In this document: piece by piece, positions 1-10,036 of the stretch | Layout: each line of letters opens with the position of its first letter | Numbering within the stretch: position 1 is the stretch's first letter | Assembly: GCA_026545765.1 (NCBI GenBank) | Contig: CM048844.1 | Location: 69,297,035-69,361,034 of the forward strand | DNA from: Plantago major | Taxonomy: Eukaryota > Streptophyta > Magnoliopsida > Lamiales > Plantaginaceae | Direction of reading: 5' to 3' | Length of the DNA: 64,000 bases | Position numbers and translations under genes: made by a program | The notes under the pieces: generated by a model | Told to the model about the DNA's origin: nothing | Database searches by the model: none | Seen by the model: only the letters and a program-made list of their open reading frames with translations

Positions 1-118
1 AGGTCGGCTTTCATGATGCAAGGAGACTCCTCATCTTTCATAGATGAGGGCATGATGGATCATCTTCAAGTCTTCTTAAGTCGTAGATTAGTGAGAGGGG
101 TCTCATTTGTATATATCA
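1..118 (-). mobile_element. Partial 3' LTR of the Tat-like element
   Basis: This stretch is nearly colinear with the end of the complete LTR at 16448-16565. On the plus strand it ends in ...TATATATCA at 118, the reverse complement of a canonical TG start. The remaining ~560 bp of the LTR should lie left of the window. The polypurine tract directly follows, which fixes the orientation as minus. Confidence 0.85.
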
Positions 119-120
119 TA

Positions 121-136
121 AGTCCCCCCCATTTTC
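121..136 (-). other. Polypurine tract next to the 3' LTR
   Basis: Read on the minus strand this is a purine run (GAAAATGGGGGGGACT) ending two bases before the LTR start. This is the expected plus-strand primer position in an LTR retrotransposon. Confidence 0.8.
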
Positions 137-589
137 CAAGTATCTTAGTAGAAGATAGTTGAGGAACTATAAAGTTCAAGTCTTCTTGCTTGTTAGTCTG
201 CCTTTCTTTGTAATTCACAATTTCTTGCATTTCTGACCGAGGAGTGGTTGGGCTTTGGTCTGTTGGGCCCAGATCGTGTTGGCCCAGATAAAGGCCCAGG
301 GTAAGAAATGTGGAATGCCACGTGGCACCTTCTCAATGGGTAGGTCCTTCTCTAAATATCGCGATAGAAAGCGACATTTCATACCATTCCAAACCCATCA
401 GTTGGTCGGTCCTCAGCTTTCCCCTTCTTTCAGTAAAGTACCTAGTCGGAAAGGGTGTCGCTTTGGGACAATAAGTTTGGTAGGGGTATCTAACTCGTTG
501 GCTCGGTCGTGCTTTTTGTCTTTTAAGCGACACTCATTCTTTCCAGGTAGTGTGGAGAGCTTTGAGGTCGGCCCTCTTTCATTTCTTTT

Positions 590-2160
590 CGGTTTGGAGT
601 GGTCATGTCATCGGAACGGAAAGCTGGCGGGAAGAGCTCGGACTTCTGGCTGTTCAATTGTAGATTTTCGTTTTCGACTACTCTTCTTGAGACAACAATC
701 CTTCCGACTACCTTTGTCTTGCACTTGGCAATCCCTACGATACAACTCAAGGGCTACCTTGAGGTGCTTGCGTCCTTCTAAGATAGTTAGCTGGCGGGGT
801 GAGCCGAGTGCCTTGGGCACGGCTGACCATTTCCAACTTTGTTTTCATGGAAGATACGCAAGCATGTCAAGGATAAGCAACCTTTTTCTCATAGTCTCAA
901 TTGGTCTATTTCAAGGGCTACTTTGAGGTGTTTGTGTCCTTCGAAGATAGTTAGGACATGTCCAGCAGTTGCAACTCTCTGCAACCCACTCTCTCCGCCA
1001 CGTCAGCATTCCACTCACTGCAACTCACTTTGCAACTCTTCACAATTCTCTACTCCAACAGTGAAGCCCAAAATCTATTTTCTTTTAACATTTCTTTCAA
1101 ACTTAATTAGTCATTTCATTTTCTTTTCTCATTTCCTTTTAAACTTTATTCTTGGCTTTATTTTAAATGTAGTTAATTAATTATAACAAAATCACATTAA
1201 TTTTTTTAAAATACATTACTTGAAAATAAAAATTACATTACTTAAAAAAACTATAATACTTAAAATTGAAAATTACAATACTTGAAATTGAAAATTACAA
1301 TAATTGAAAATGAAAATTACAACAATTAAAATACTACATTCTACAAGTGTAATTTTAATTCAAATAATATATATTTTAAATTTGAGAAGTAATGTATAAG
1401 TATATTTCTATTGCTACATATAATTATTATCATATGGAAATATTCAAGAAAAATGAAAAATAATAAAAAAGATAAAAGTAGAAAAGATGAAAGAAAACAA
1501 GAAAAGAGGAAAGGAAACAAGAAACAGGAAAGAAAATAAAGAAAACAAGAAAAGAAATGAAAAACAAAACAAAAAAAAAAATGAAAACCCAGCGCTGGGC
1601 CTCGATTTGGGACTCTGCTGGAGTCCCAAATTGAGGTCCAGCAGTGTTGCAACTCCATGTTGCAACACTGCTGGAGTTGCTCTTAGCTGGCTGGGTGAGC
1701 CGAGTGCCTCAGGCACGGCTGACCATTTCCAACTTTATTGTCTTCGACGGTACACAAGCATGTCAAAGGGAGGTGACCTTTCACTCATAGGGCCTTTACT
1801 TGGAAGCTTTGGACACGCTTCAATCCCCGCTATTGAGGCACCGGTGTCCTCAAGATCGTGAGCTGGCACGGAGAGCTCGGACACGGGGCTGTCCGAGTTT
1901 TGATCTTGAAGGACATAGGTGTTTCAATTAGGTGCTTCATTGGACGAGCAGATCAATAGTCGGGAGCTTTAGAAAACTTCTTCAAGTGTTGCTTTGGAGC
2001 ACGTGGATCATTGGGACGGTAGACTGGCGTGGTGAGCTTTTCTATAGGGCTGACCGATTCTAGTCTTTCGTCTCGGATGATCCACACGCCCCCAGGATGC
2101 ACTTTCTCAAGTTCAAGCTTGATACATCCGCAAACCGAGGAGATACAAATTCAGGTATGA
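590..2160. repeat. Degenerate ~160-bp tandem repeats in the retrotransposon 3' untranslated region
   Basis: The phrases 'AGATAGTTAGCTGGC', 'GTGAGCCGAGTGCC' and 'GGCACGGCTGACCATTTCC' recur at about 783-835 and 946/1686-1735, giving a period of about 162 bp once the MITE at 954-1682 is subtracted. More diverged units are visible near 625-655 and 1857-1900 (AGCTGGC..GGAGAGCTCGGAC). Tandem repeats at this position are typical of Tat/Ogre elements. Open frames here, such as 255-926, are repeat read-through and not genes. Confidence 0.7.
954..1682. mobile_element. 729-bp MITE, PIF/Harbinger-like, TSD TTA
   Basis: The ends carry imperfect terminal inverted repeats: GGACATGTCCAGCAGTTGCA on the left against GAGCAACTCCAGCAGTGTTG read inward from the right. 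They are flanked by TTA at 951-953 and 1683-1685. The neighbouring tandem unit at about 783-800 has the same flanks with a single TTA, so the unoccupied site is visible within the same array. The interior is AT-rich with an A/G-rich tract (1440-1590) and shows no transposase. The 3-bp TTA duplication suits the PIF/Harbinger superfamily; the family assignment is inferred. Confidence 0.75.
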
Positions 2161-3075
2161 TGTACTTCTTTCTCTAGTAGGGTGAGCTAGGCCTAGGCCG
2201 GGCTTACCCCCTCAATTAAATGCTAAACTTTTTGTTCTAAAGGGAAGTATTTTGCAAGGTTTGTTTGTGGGGTTCTTCTGCTTGCGTTCGACTTTCTCAC
2301 TCCTCGGTTTATCAACCTCCGTTACCTGTCTTTCATTTACTTGAGTGTCTTTGATGTTCTACTCGTAAGCGAAGACAGGTAACCGAGATTGCTTGTTTCG
2401 AGGTCTTGACTCGAGGTGGAGTAGCAAGGATTTCTTCTCGGTGTTTCGGCCTCGGTTACTTGTCGTTCATTTACTCGGGTACTTCCTGGAGTCAAACTCG
2501 TAAATGAGGACAGGTAACCAAGGTTGGGACATCCGAGGAATCAGCTTGACGGATAGAGTTAAGCTTCCCGAGCTCTTGATTGAAGAAGGATACCTTCTCT
2601 TTTTATTGGCCTCCGTCACTTCTCTCATTTACTCGAGTACTCTTACAGTGTAAGCACTCATATGTGAGGACAAGTGACCGAGGTTTAGATTACCGAGGAA
2701 TAAGCTGAAGTGAGGATTTTCGAGCTACAACCGTTGTGTCAGGTATATCTTTCTTCTCATCTGGGTGAGGTCGGCTTCGGCTAGCCTTACCCAATCCAAA
2801 GTATAACGGATATCTTTGAAATTTCAAGGGCCCTTCACCGAGGATGTTTTCTTGAGACTTTTCCTGGATCTTCCGACCTCGGTAACTTGTGTTTCATTTA
2901 CTCGAGCCTTGCTCCAAGAATTACTCGTAAGTGAAAACAGGTTACTGTGTTTGAGAATCCGAGGATTGGTACTGGAGGATGTTTCCCGAGGAAAGGACTT
3001 CGTCAGGTATAGCTCTCATCTCTTAACTAGGTGAGGTCGACTTCAGCTAGCCTTACCCAACTCAATAAGTATAAA
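2160..3075. repeat. Second repeat array with four long hairpin units
   Basis: Four imperfect palindromes lie at about 2316-2387, 2450-2524, 2610-2684 and 2877-2947. Each begins CCTCgGTtACcTGT..TCATTTACTCG and closes with its reverse complement (CG-TAAgTGA..ACAGGTAACCGAGG). Arms are roughly 25-28 nt and spacing is 130-270 bp. Interspersed are three copies of GGTGAG..GGCT..GCCTTACC at about 2183, 2765 and 3031. This is non-coding DNA between the antisense gene promoter and the LTR. Confidence 0.7.
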
Positions 3076-3306
3076 AGTTTATCGCCTTCGTAAAGAGTTT
3101 CAATCTCCTCGGATATTAATAGTCATGCTCCCCTCAAGTGTTTAGTGTATTGTAATGCACGAAAGACTTGAGAAATAAATGTTCGAGGAGGTCGCTTGAA
3201 GCCGAGGGGGTGAAGGGTCGCGGCTCATAAGTGGCGAATTAAGGAAAATCAAGGTGAATCAGTGTGTAATGATGGCGATCTTCACGGGAAACGAGGTGAC
3301 GGTTCG

Positions 3307-3355
3307 CCAATCAGTTCGTGGGCTTGGTTGAACTGGCCCATGACCCCTATAAATA
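3307..3355 (+). promoter_or_regulatory. Promoter of the antisense gene (CCAAT and TATA boxes)
   Basis: CCAAT occurs at 3307-3311 and TATAAATA at 3348-3355, followed by a plausible 5' untranslated exon. They lie on the strand opposite to gag. The promoter is inside the element rather than in an LTR, suggesting the antisense gene was transcribed independently. Confidence 0.6.
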
Positions 3356-3888
3356 GGAGGCCTTCCGTCATTATCGTTTATTTTATAAACGTTCACTTCT
3401 AGAGTGATAAAGCAATTGACCGAGTAGTTTTAGAGAGAGAAAGAGAAAGCTGGTGCTTGCCGAGTAGCTGCAACTTCATTCTTTGCGGTCGACTTTTATT
3501 TACAAGTAAGTTCCCTTTTTTATCTTCTCGGCTTTCCATTTTTTACTGCTTTCCTTTCTCGGCCTATCTCTTTTTACTGTTCTTTATATGCTTTTCTCTT
3601 TTTGCTTTCCTTTGTCGGCCTTTTTCTTTCTGCTTTCAGTCGGAACTGTAGAAATTGCATGTGTGGTCTTGGACTTAATCTAATCGAAAAACACATGCCC
3701 CTTTTGGAATTGTTCGTAGTTTTAAGTTGTAGAGGTAGAACTCATGTAGGTGACCGAGTGCCTGTAGGATTCCTTAGCATTTCCTCCAAGTTAGGAAGGT
3801 CGGCTCCTAGGGGGTCGGCCATTAGTGACTTTATGTGAATAATAACAGCTAGCTTTATTGACCCTATTTCCTTTTGCTTTCGTAGATT
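3356..3888 (+). other. 5' untranslated region with a 380-bp intron
   Basis: A strong donor (AA|GTAAGT) is at 3506 and a pyrimidine-rich acceptor (TTTTGCTTTCGTAG) ends at 3885, three bases before the ATG at 3889. The intron (3506-3885) is T-rich as in plant introns. Small open frames inside it are not considered coding. Confidence 0.6.
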
Positions 3889-4899
3889 ATGTCGTCGGAT
3901 AACTCAAACTCCTCCTTGTATAACCAACCTATAGAAGTATTGATAAATGATGAAGCCGAAGTTAATCAACCGAATATTGATTTTGATGTTATTTCTGATT
4001 CTGATCAGGCCTCTGAAATTGCCGAGGACGTTGTGGATTTCATGCCTGACGAATCCGAGGTCCAAGTTCTCACTAGGCCTCCTCCCCGAGCACCAACAAT
4101 AAATAGAGAAGTCCGTCGACCCGGTGTATCTGTACAAATAGCGAACACCGCGGCTCCGGCATCCATAAGTTCCCAACCATCTATCGGTAGGGACCAATAT
4201 AGCCAAGACGGTCACGAGACCATTCCCGAGTCATTTGGAGACCTCGGTTATAGATACAGAACACCCGTCTTTTCTCCCATGCCTTTTGCCTCTATGCCCG
4301 GGTTCGGTTTTTATCAAGGGGCCTCTTCCAGTAGTGCAGCCAAGCCCAACCTAGAACTTTTGGAGGAAAGGCCTTACTCCCCTCTACCGAGGAGTAGTCC
4401 CCCAAATCTGGAGTTAATGGAGGGAGGTCCCGACGACTCTTCCTCCTCGGATTCTGACAATTCGTCTTATGAGTCTTCGGAGGATGGTTCCGAGGAAGAA
4501 TCTTATGGGGAAGAATGAGGAGATGACGATGCCGAGGAGCATCCATCAAATGAAGAGGAGCCGGCGGAAGATAATGCGATCGAGGAGAATCTGGATGAGG
4601 AGGAAGAATAAGACGAAGAAGTTGAAGTGGGTCCGATGGCGATCGTGGTTTCCGAGAAGAAGGGGTAATAGAAAATGACGGTGAAAATCGCCAAGTCATT
4701 GAGGTCGGTACCCATTGGTCCCTTGAGGGATGATGCGGAGAAGAATGCCTCTGGGCTCATTCCAACTTGTTCGTCGACGGTTACTGAAGCCGAGGTAGAG
4801 TACCTTCGGCAGAGTTGTGAGATTCCCGTGGAGTACGAGATCATCGTACCCAAGCCTGAGGAGATGTTGTACCACTACAAGAAAAACATTAAAAAACGA

Positions 4900-5236
4900 C
4901 GTTATGGGGCGACGGATTTTATCCGTCGCCCCATAACGACGGATCGCCTATTGGGGCGACGGAATCTATCCGTCGTCCCAATTCACGACGGATAACAGTT
5001 ATCCGTCGCTTATTAGCGACGGATAACTTATCCGTCGCTAAATTGGGCGACGGATAATTATTATCAGTCGCCCAGGTTTGACTTTTTTTAAAAAAAAAAA
5101 ATATATATATATATATTTTAAAAAACTGGGCGACGGATAGATATCCGTCGCTATAAGGCGACGGATTCCTATCCGTCGCCCAGACTGGCGACGGATCGGC
5201 CTCTGGGCCGACGGATACGTGTCCGTCGGCCCAGAG
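4900..5236. repeat. Left CACTA subterminal array of GACGGAT hairpins
   Basis: Eight or more inverted pairs are built on the core CGACGGAT/ATCCGTCG. Examples are 4900-4938 (18-bp perfect arms), 4951-4981, 4986-5008, 5013-5041 (14-bp perfect arms, 1-nt loop), 5044-5074 and 5201-5236 (15-bp perfect arms). An A/T block at 5090-5125 divides the array. Subterminal motifs of CACTA elements are binding sites for the TNPA-type protein; that role is assumed from the superfamily. Confidence 0.85.
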
Positions 5237-6019
5237 TTCTTATTTTTCGGCAAATGAGGCGTAATCCTCATTTCTTCATCTTCTTCCTTCTTCTTCCTCA
5301 TTTTCTTCTTCTCCTCAATCCCGTTTTCCGGCCAATCATCCGTTATTCCGGCCAATCTTGGTGCCTAATCGAAGCTCGTGTGACAAGGAGTTTGGTTCTT
5401 CGATCAATTTCATATTTCTACAGATTAATCAAGGTATTTTTGCTAAAACCCTAGTTTTTAAAAATTTGGGGATTTTGTTTATTTTTGATTAATTTGAGCA
5501 ATTATATGTATATATGATAAGTATGTAGTAGTTAGTTTAGTTAATTTGATCAATTAAATGTAATTTGTTCAATTTGAATGATATGAATGTATGTAGTATG
5601 TTAAGTTTGGTATGTATGAATGTATGTAGTTAGTTTGATTTGTGTGTTAAGTATATATAGTTAGTTTAGTTAATTTGATATGTTTGTTAAGTATAGAAGT
5701 ATGTAGTTTTGATTTGATAAATTTGTATGTTAAGTATGTAATTTGATATGAATATATGTAGTAATTCGATATGTATAGAGTAATTAGTTAATTTGATATG
5801 TATGTTAAGTATATAATATATGTACTAAGAGGTTGAAATGGTTATTATATATGTCCAATTTTGTAACACATGAACACTTAATTAATAATTAATTTATAAG
5901 GAACATATAATAATTAACAATTAACCTCTACAATCTTCTTATCCGAATTGGAATCGATCTAATAAATTAAATACGATCTAATCAATTGGAACGTCTCAGG
6001 TTAAAAATAAAGTAAACAA
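5237..6019. other. CACTA internal non-coding leader
   Basis: This is a pyrimidine-rich stretch (5255-5345) followed by AT-rich DNA with many TATGTA/AGTTAGTTTAG repeats. It resembles a 5' untranslated region plus intron ahead of the transposase. No domain was recognised. Confidence 0.5.
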
Positions 6020-6450
6020 TGAATTCCGACGTTCATGGATGTACGATAAATGCGGTAAATGATGAGTTTCTAGGAGTTTCGTAGAAGGGTTAAAGGTTTC
6101 ATCTCGTTTGCCATGGGACATCCGGTTTGTGCAATTGGGGGGTTGATAAAGTGTCCTTGCACATTGGAAACCTGCGGAAACAAGCAATTTATGACGCCTA
6201 CTGCAGTATTCGAGCACTTGCGACGTTATGGATTCATGCATGAGTATCATGTATGGATTCATCACGGTGAGAAGCACCATCCATGGCATACCTCCGATTG
6301 ACGGAGAGGCGGGGTTTGGGGCCTATTGAGTGCCTTTACGCTTGTCGGAACATGTGCATGGTGTATTGGGAGGAGGATGTAGATGTTGGAATGCAAGTTA
6401 CGTGGTAGGGAGCGTCACAAGTGATGAGGAGGGGGTGCATGAGAATGAGG
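6020..6450 (+). pseudogene. TNP2-type transposase fragment, first partial copy
   Basis: This stretch matches the start of the second copy at 6704. It shows the W-MY entry, a 'GLIKCPC..C' cysteine cluster, 'HLRRYGF' and 'HHGE' of the transposase-associated domain (6113-6295). A short piece (6347-6420) then matches 7420-7490 of the second copy (YWEED..ECKLRG), with the middle deleted. Frames are broken. It appears to be a partial tandem duplication inside the CACTA element. Confidence 0.65.
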
Positions 6451-6703
6451 AGTTTCATCCGTTTTGTCTCTAGGCTTGTATAACTAGTAATCATTAGTTG
6501 ATATATATATATGAAACCAAACATTATGGTAAAATTGAAGCTGATGTAACTTATATTATGTATTGCCTTAACAATTGACTGAAGCTAATATAACTTATAT
6601 TACGTAGCAATTGATTGAATTATTGTGAAATTGATTTATTACCGTAAATGAAAGACCTCGATCTAATGAATTCAAACGTGTCAGGTTATTATCTAATTAT
6701 TCA

Positions 6704-8036
6704 ATGAATACCGATCGTGGATGGATGTATTGTCGTACTCTCAATGGCAGAGTTCAATGGAGTTTTCTGAAAGGGGTTGAAGGTTTCATTGAATTTGCAA
6801 TGTCAAATCCGTCTTGTGTAAAGGATGGGTTAATAAAGTGTCGTTGTGCAATGAAACAGTGCAGAAACAAGCAATATGTGACTCCTAAAGTGGTAGTCCA
6901 GCACTTGAGGAAAAATGGATTCCTTCCTGCGTATCAGGTATGGAATCATCATGGTGAGGAAGCAGCACCGTCCAATACATATGACCAATACAGACAACGT
7001 GGAAGGAAGAGAAAAAATGAACAAGTCGGGTAACAATCCCAATCTGAAGGCGATGCTATTCGAGCTCGAGTCGAACAAATGGTGTACGATGCTGCAGGGG
7101 CGGAGTTCAGGGACACAACCAACATTGAAACCGAGGTGGAGGTGGAGGAACCACCGAATCCCGAGGATCGATTCTTTGACTTGTTAGAATCATCAAGGAA
7201 GCCGGTTTACCCGGGGTGTAAGCTCACTGAGTTGTCTTTGTTATCTCGGCTAATGAGTTGTAAGGCTAATGGCCAGCAATCTGAAACGAGCTTCAATGAA
7301 TGGGTTGACGTAATGTCGGACCTTTGTCCTGAAGAAAACCTAGTTCCCACCAACTTTTACCAAGCGAAGAAAAAGATGCGGGGATTAGGGCCTGTGGTAA
7401 CCATAGGCATTGTCAAAATGTGCATGATATATTGGGAGGAGGATGCGGATCTAATAGAATGCAAGTTACGTGGTAAGGAACGGTACAAGCGTTACAAGGA
7501 GGGGGCTGCAAAGAAACGACAAAAGAAAATCTCTCACATAAGAAAATGTGGTACTTCCCTCTAGCACCTCGTTTGAAAAGATTGTATGCTTCAAGTGCTT
7601 CTGCGGATAAAATGCGGTGGCACAAGGAGGCAGTAATCTCGGATAATCTTTGAAGGTGGTAGAATGGACCATCCACAGACTCACCCGCATGGAAATCGTT
7701 TGACAAGACATATCCGAGTTTGCGGCGAATCTAGAAATGTACGTTTGGGACTTTATGCGGATGGTTTTAACCGTTCGGTAGTGACGTAAATACTCTTGTT
7801 GGCGATTATGCTCACACCGTGCATAATCGCCCCGGTGAGTGCATGAAGGAGCCATTCATGTTTCGATTGCATTGGTGCTCGGGCGAAAGATCGGGTGACG
7901 TTGGATGTTTTCTTGCAACCCCTAATCAAGGAGCTGATCGAGTTGTGGACGGATGGTATCCCTGCATATGATGTGTCGACAAAAAAGAACTTCACCTTGA
8001 GAGCAGCTCTTCTTTGGACCGTAAAACATAACTGAT
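6704..8036 (+). pseudogene. TNP2-type CACTA transposase, N-terminal part, degenerate
   Basis: An N-terminal transposase-associated domain (6704-6990) shows WMYCRTLNG, a cysteine cluster KCRCAMKQCRNK and VWNHHGEE. One stop at 7031 interrupts a frame that continues 7079-7564 with the family blocks PVYPGCKLTELSLLSRL and NFYQAKKKMRGLG. After 7540, frame changes are needed to follow WYFPLAPRLKRLYAS (7553), RNVRLGLYADGF (7732) and QPLIKELIELWTDG (7910) of the Transposase_21 domain. Homology stops near 8036, so the catalytic C-terminal half is missing. In intact CACTA elements this protein cuts and moves the ends; here it cannot. Confidence 0.8.
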
Positions 8037-8286
8037 AATGATAGTTGACAAGTATAAATTGTTGTACTAAAGTAATGCATATTCGTTTCTTGTATCTTAT
8101 ACATTGACAACAGCTTATGGCCTCGGGAGGTGCACAACAAACTAGGTGACATCTTCCGAGCAGAGAGAGAGCCACCAAGGCGGTGGTGAGTGTTGGAGCC
8201 ACATCTCGGCGCATGAGGGCCGAGTACTTGATGGTGAGGTAAGTTAAAATATGACATTCATTTGTTTGTAATTATAATCGTTTTAA

Positions 8287-8553
8287 TATGAGTGGTATGT
8301 TAGCCACTGTATGTGAGTGGTATGTTAGCCACTTTATTTGGGTGATATGTTAGTCACCATTGTGTTAGTAAATTTTAGGACAATGTGAGTGGTATGTTAG
8401 CCACTTTATTTGGGTGATATGTTAGTCACCATTGTGTTAGTAAATTTTAGGACAATGTGAGTGGTATGTTAGCTTTGTATGTGAGTGGTATGTTAGCCAC
8501 TATATGTGAGTGGTATGTTAGCCACTTTATTTGGGTGATATGTTAGTCACCAT
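8287..8553. repeat. Minisatellite of two alternating small hairpins
   Basis: AGTGG-TATGTTAG-CCACT occurs at 8291, 8316, 8388, 8484 and 8509, with one broken copy at 8460. GGTGA-TATGTTAG-TCACC occurs at 8341, 8413 and 8534. A longer 72-bp unit (8313-8384, 8385-8456) is tandemly duplicated. The loop is constant while both arms of the stem differ in a complementary way. The array lies between the TNP2 and TNPA relics. Confidence 0.9.
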
Positions 8554-8574
8554 ATCTGTTATGTTGTTAGGACA

Positions 8575-9495
8575 TGTATTGACTTTGGATGTTGTATGAA
8601 ATTGGGAATGTAGAAGGAGTACTTCATTCCCGAAGAGTTGATCCACCAGATCTGGCGCGTTTACGAGTATGGGATCCAAGCTATCTGAGGATATGGTCTG
8701 CATTGGAAGGCCATTCGGGATCGGTGGCCCAATCCCTCCACAGGTTGATGCAACGGAGTGGGCCCTTTGGGATGCCTACTGGCGCCGAACTGATGTCCAG
8801 GACGTTGCTTGGACCAACAGGAAGGGCCGTTCACCACCTTGGGAGGCGATCTACTGTTACTGATTATTATCAATCGGTGCGTATATATGTGTTTTTGCAA
8901 TCTAGCATTACGTGTATGTATGAAGTCTCTGCTGCTCTATTACTTGTAGATGATAAATTGTTGACTAGATCTGGTTTGATTCAGGTGGCACGGGGGGAGG
9001 TGACATCCAAGTATGCCATCTTCAAGAAGGCCAAGGAAGGGGGTATGGACCATTGCCGGGCCTCGTCTATTATGTATGTTTATGTTGCTTAAAGTTCATA
9101 TTTGTACACTATTACAAGTTACTTTTTAAAAGCGATGGATCATTATATCTGCTATTTACGATTTCAGTGAGGTTGATGCTCGGTGGCGAGGGAGGGCAGA
9201 CGGGTGATGTGTTGTCAATGAACAAGTTGACAACATCTTCCTAGAGGTCAACAATCCTGAAAAGAAAGGACGTATATATGTACTCGGGAGCCTCGGTTTG
9301 CATCTGGCTAGTCCGGCGTGCTCCTCATCATCATCCCAGCAGTCCAGACGTCCGGTTTACACACAGGACAAGGTCTCGGAAATGGTGCAGTCGCAGGTCC
9401 GGGAACATGTTGCTCGGCTAACTCAAGAGATGGAGCAACAAAGGGACGAGATGGAGCGCCGCGACCGAGAACGAAGGGAGGAAACGGCGCCTTGA
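8575..9495 (+). pseudogene. TNPA-like CACTA protein (plant Ptta/En/Spm, PF03004 type), degenerate
   Basis: A segment near 8610-8690 (YFIPEELIHQIWRVYEYG) and the C-terminal end at 9258-9495 are recognisable. The latter reads KKGRIYVLGSLG, then a Ser/Gln-rich stretch, then a predicted coiled coil rich in R/E/Q ending at 9494. This arrangement, a 'GKGRIYGLGS'-like motif followed by a coiled coil, is typical of the Ptta/En/Spm plant transposase family. Exons appear separated by introns (for example near 8880-8980 and 9090-9165), and the frames are disrupted. The protein would bind the subterminal motifs. Assignment is moderate because only parts align by eye. Confidence 0.55.
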
Positions 9496-9729
9496 TTCTG
9501 AATGGAGCAGTTCATGTCCAGTTCGCCATCACCCACCCCACCCCGTCGATAGCTAGTTATGTATCTGTATGTTGGATTTTTTCATATTTACACTTGTTTG
9601 GATAATTTCTCCAGCTCCGAATATTAATTTTTTATTCATTGAAACATTTTCCGTATTATTGATTTATTATCGAACATTATATTGATTAAATAGGTGAACT
9701 ACGAAAAATAGGGATTAATATGAAATAAA

Positions 9730-10036
9730 TAGTGACGGAAGTAGTGACGGAATTCACGATGTGGAATTAGTGACGAATTCACGGTGTGAATTTCAAATTC
9801 CGTCACTAGTCCAATTAAAATATTTAGCGACGGATAGAATCTATCCGTCGCTAAATTTCGGAATTAAAAAAAAAATTGGTCAATCCGGCGTCCAATCTGT
9901 CATGAATTGGGCGACGGATTGTTATCCGCCACGGCTCGAGGCGGATTTTCTATCCGTCGCCGATCCGTCGCCAGCTGGGCGACGGATAGCTAACTATGTG
10001 ACGGATCTATCCGTCATCTGAGCCGTATTTGTAGTG
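9730..10036. repeat. Right CACTA subterminal array
   Basis: It contains AGTGACGGAAT-type motifs (9731-9810) and a long perfect hairpin TTTAGCGACGGATAGA/TCTATCCGTCGCTAAA at 9828-9862. GCGACGGAT copies on both strands follow up to 10020. It mirrors the left array and ends at the terminal TTTGTAGTG. Confidence 0.85.

Larger units (their letters stand above)
4873..10036 (+). mobile_element. CACTA (En/Spm) DNA transposon, 5164 bp, TSD TAC
   Basis: The element begins CACTACAAGAAAA at 4873 and ends TTTGTAGTG at 10036, giving CACTACAA terminal inverted repeats. It is bounded by the 3-bp duplication TAC (4870-4872 and 10037-10039). Removing the element plus one TAC restores the frame of the host antisense gene. 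It has dense subterminal arrays of a GACGGAT-type motif at both ends and relics of TNP2-type and TNPA-type genes on the plus strand. All coding parts are frameshifted or deleted, so it is non-autonomous now. Confidence 0.93.

Noticed and set aside
255-926. 223-codon open frame near the left end
   Set aside because: It runs through the degenerate ~160-bp tandem repeats of the retrotransposon 3' region, has no domain, and is one of several overlapping frames on both strands.
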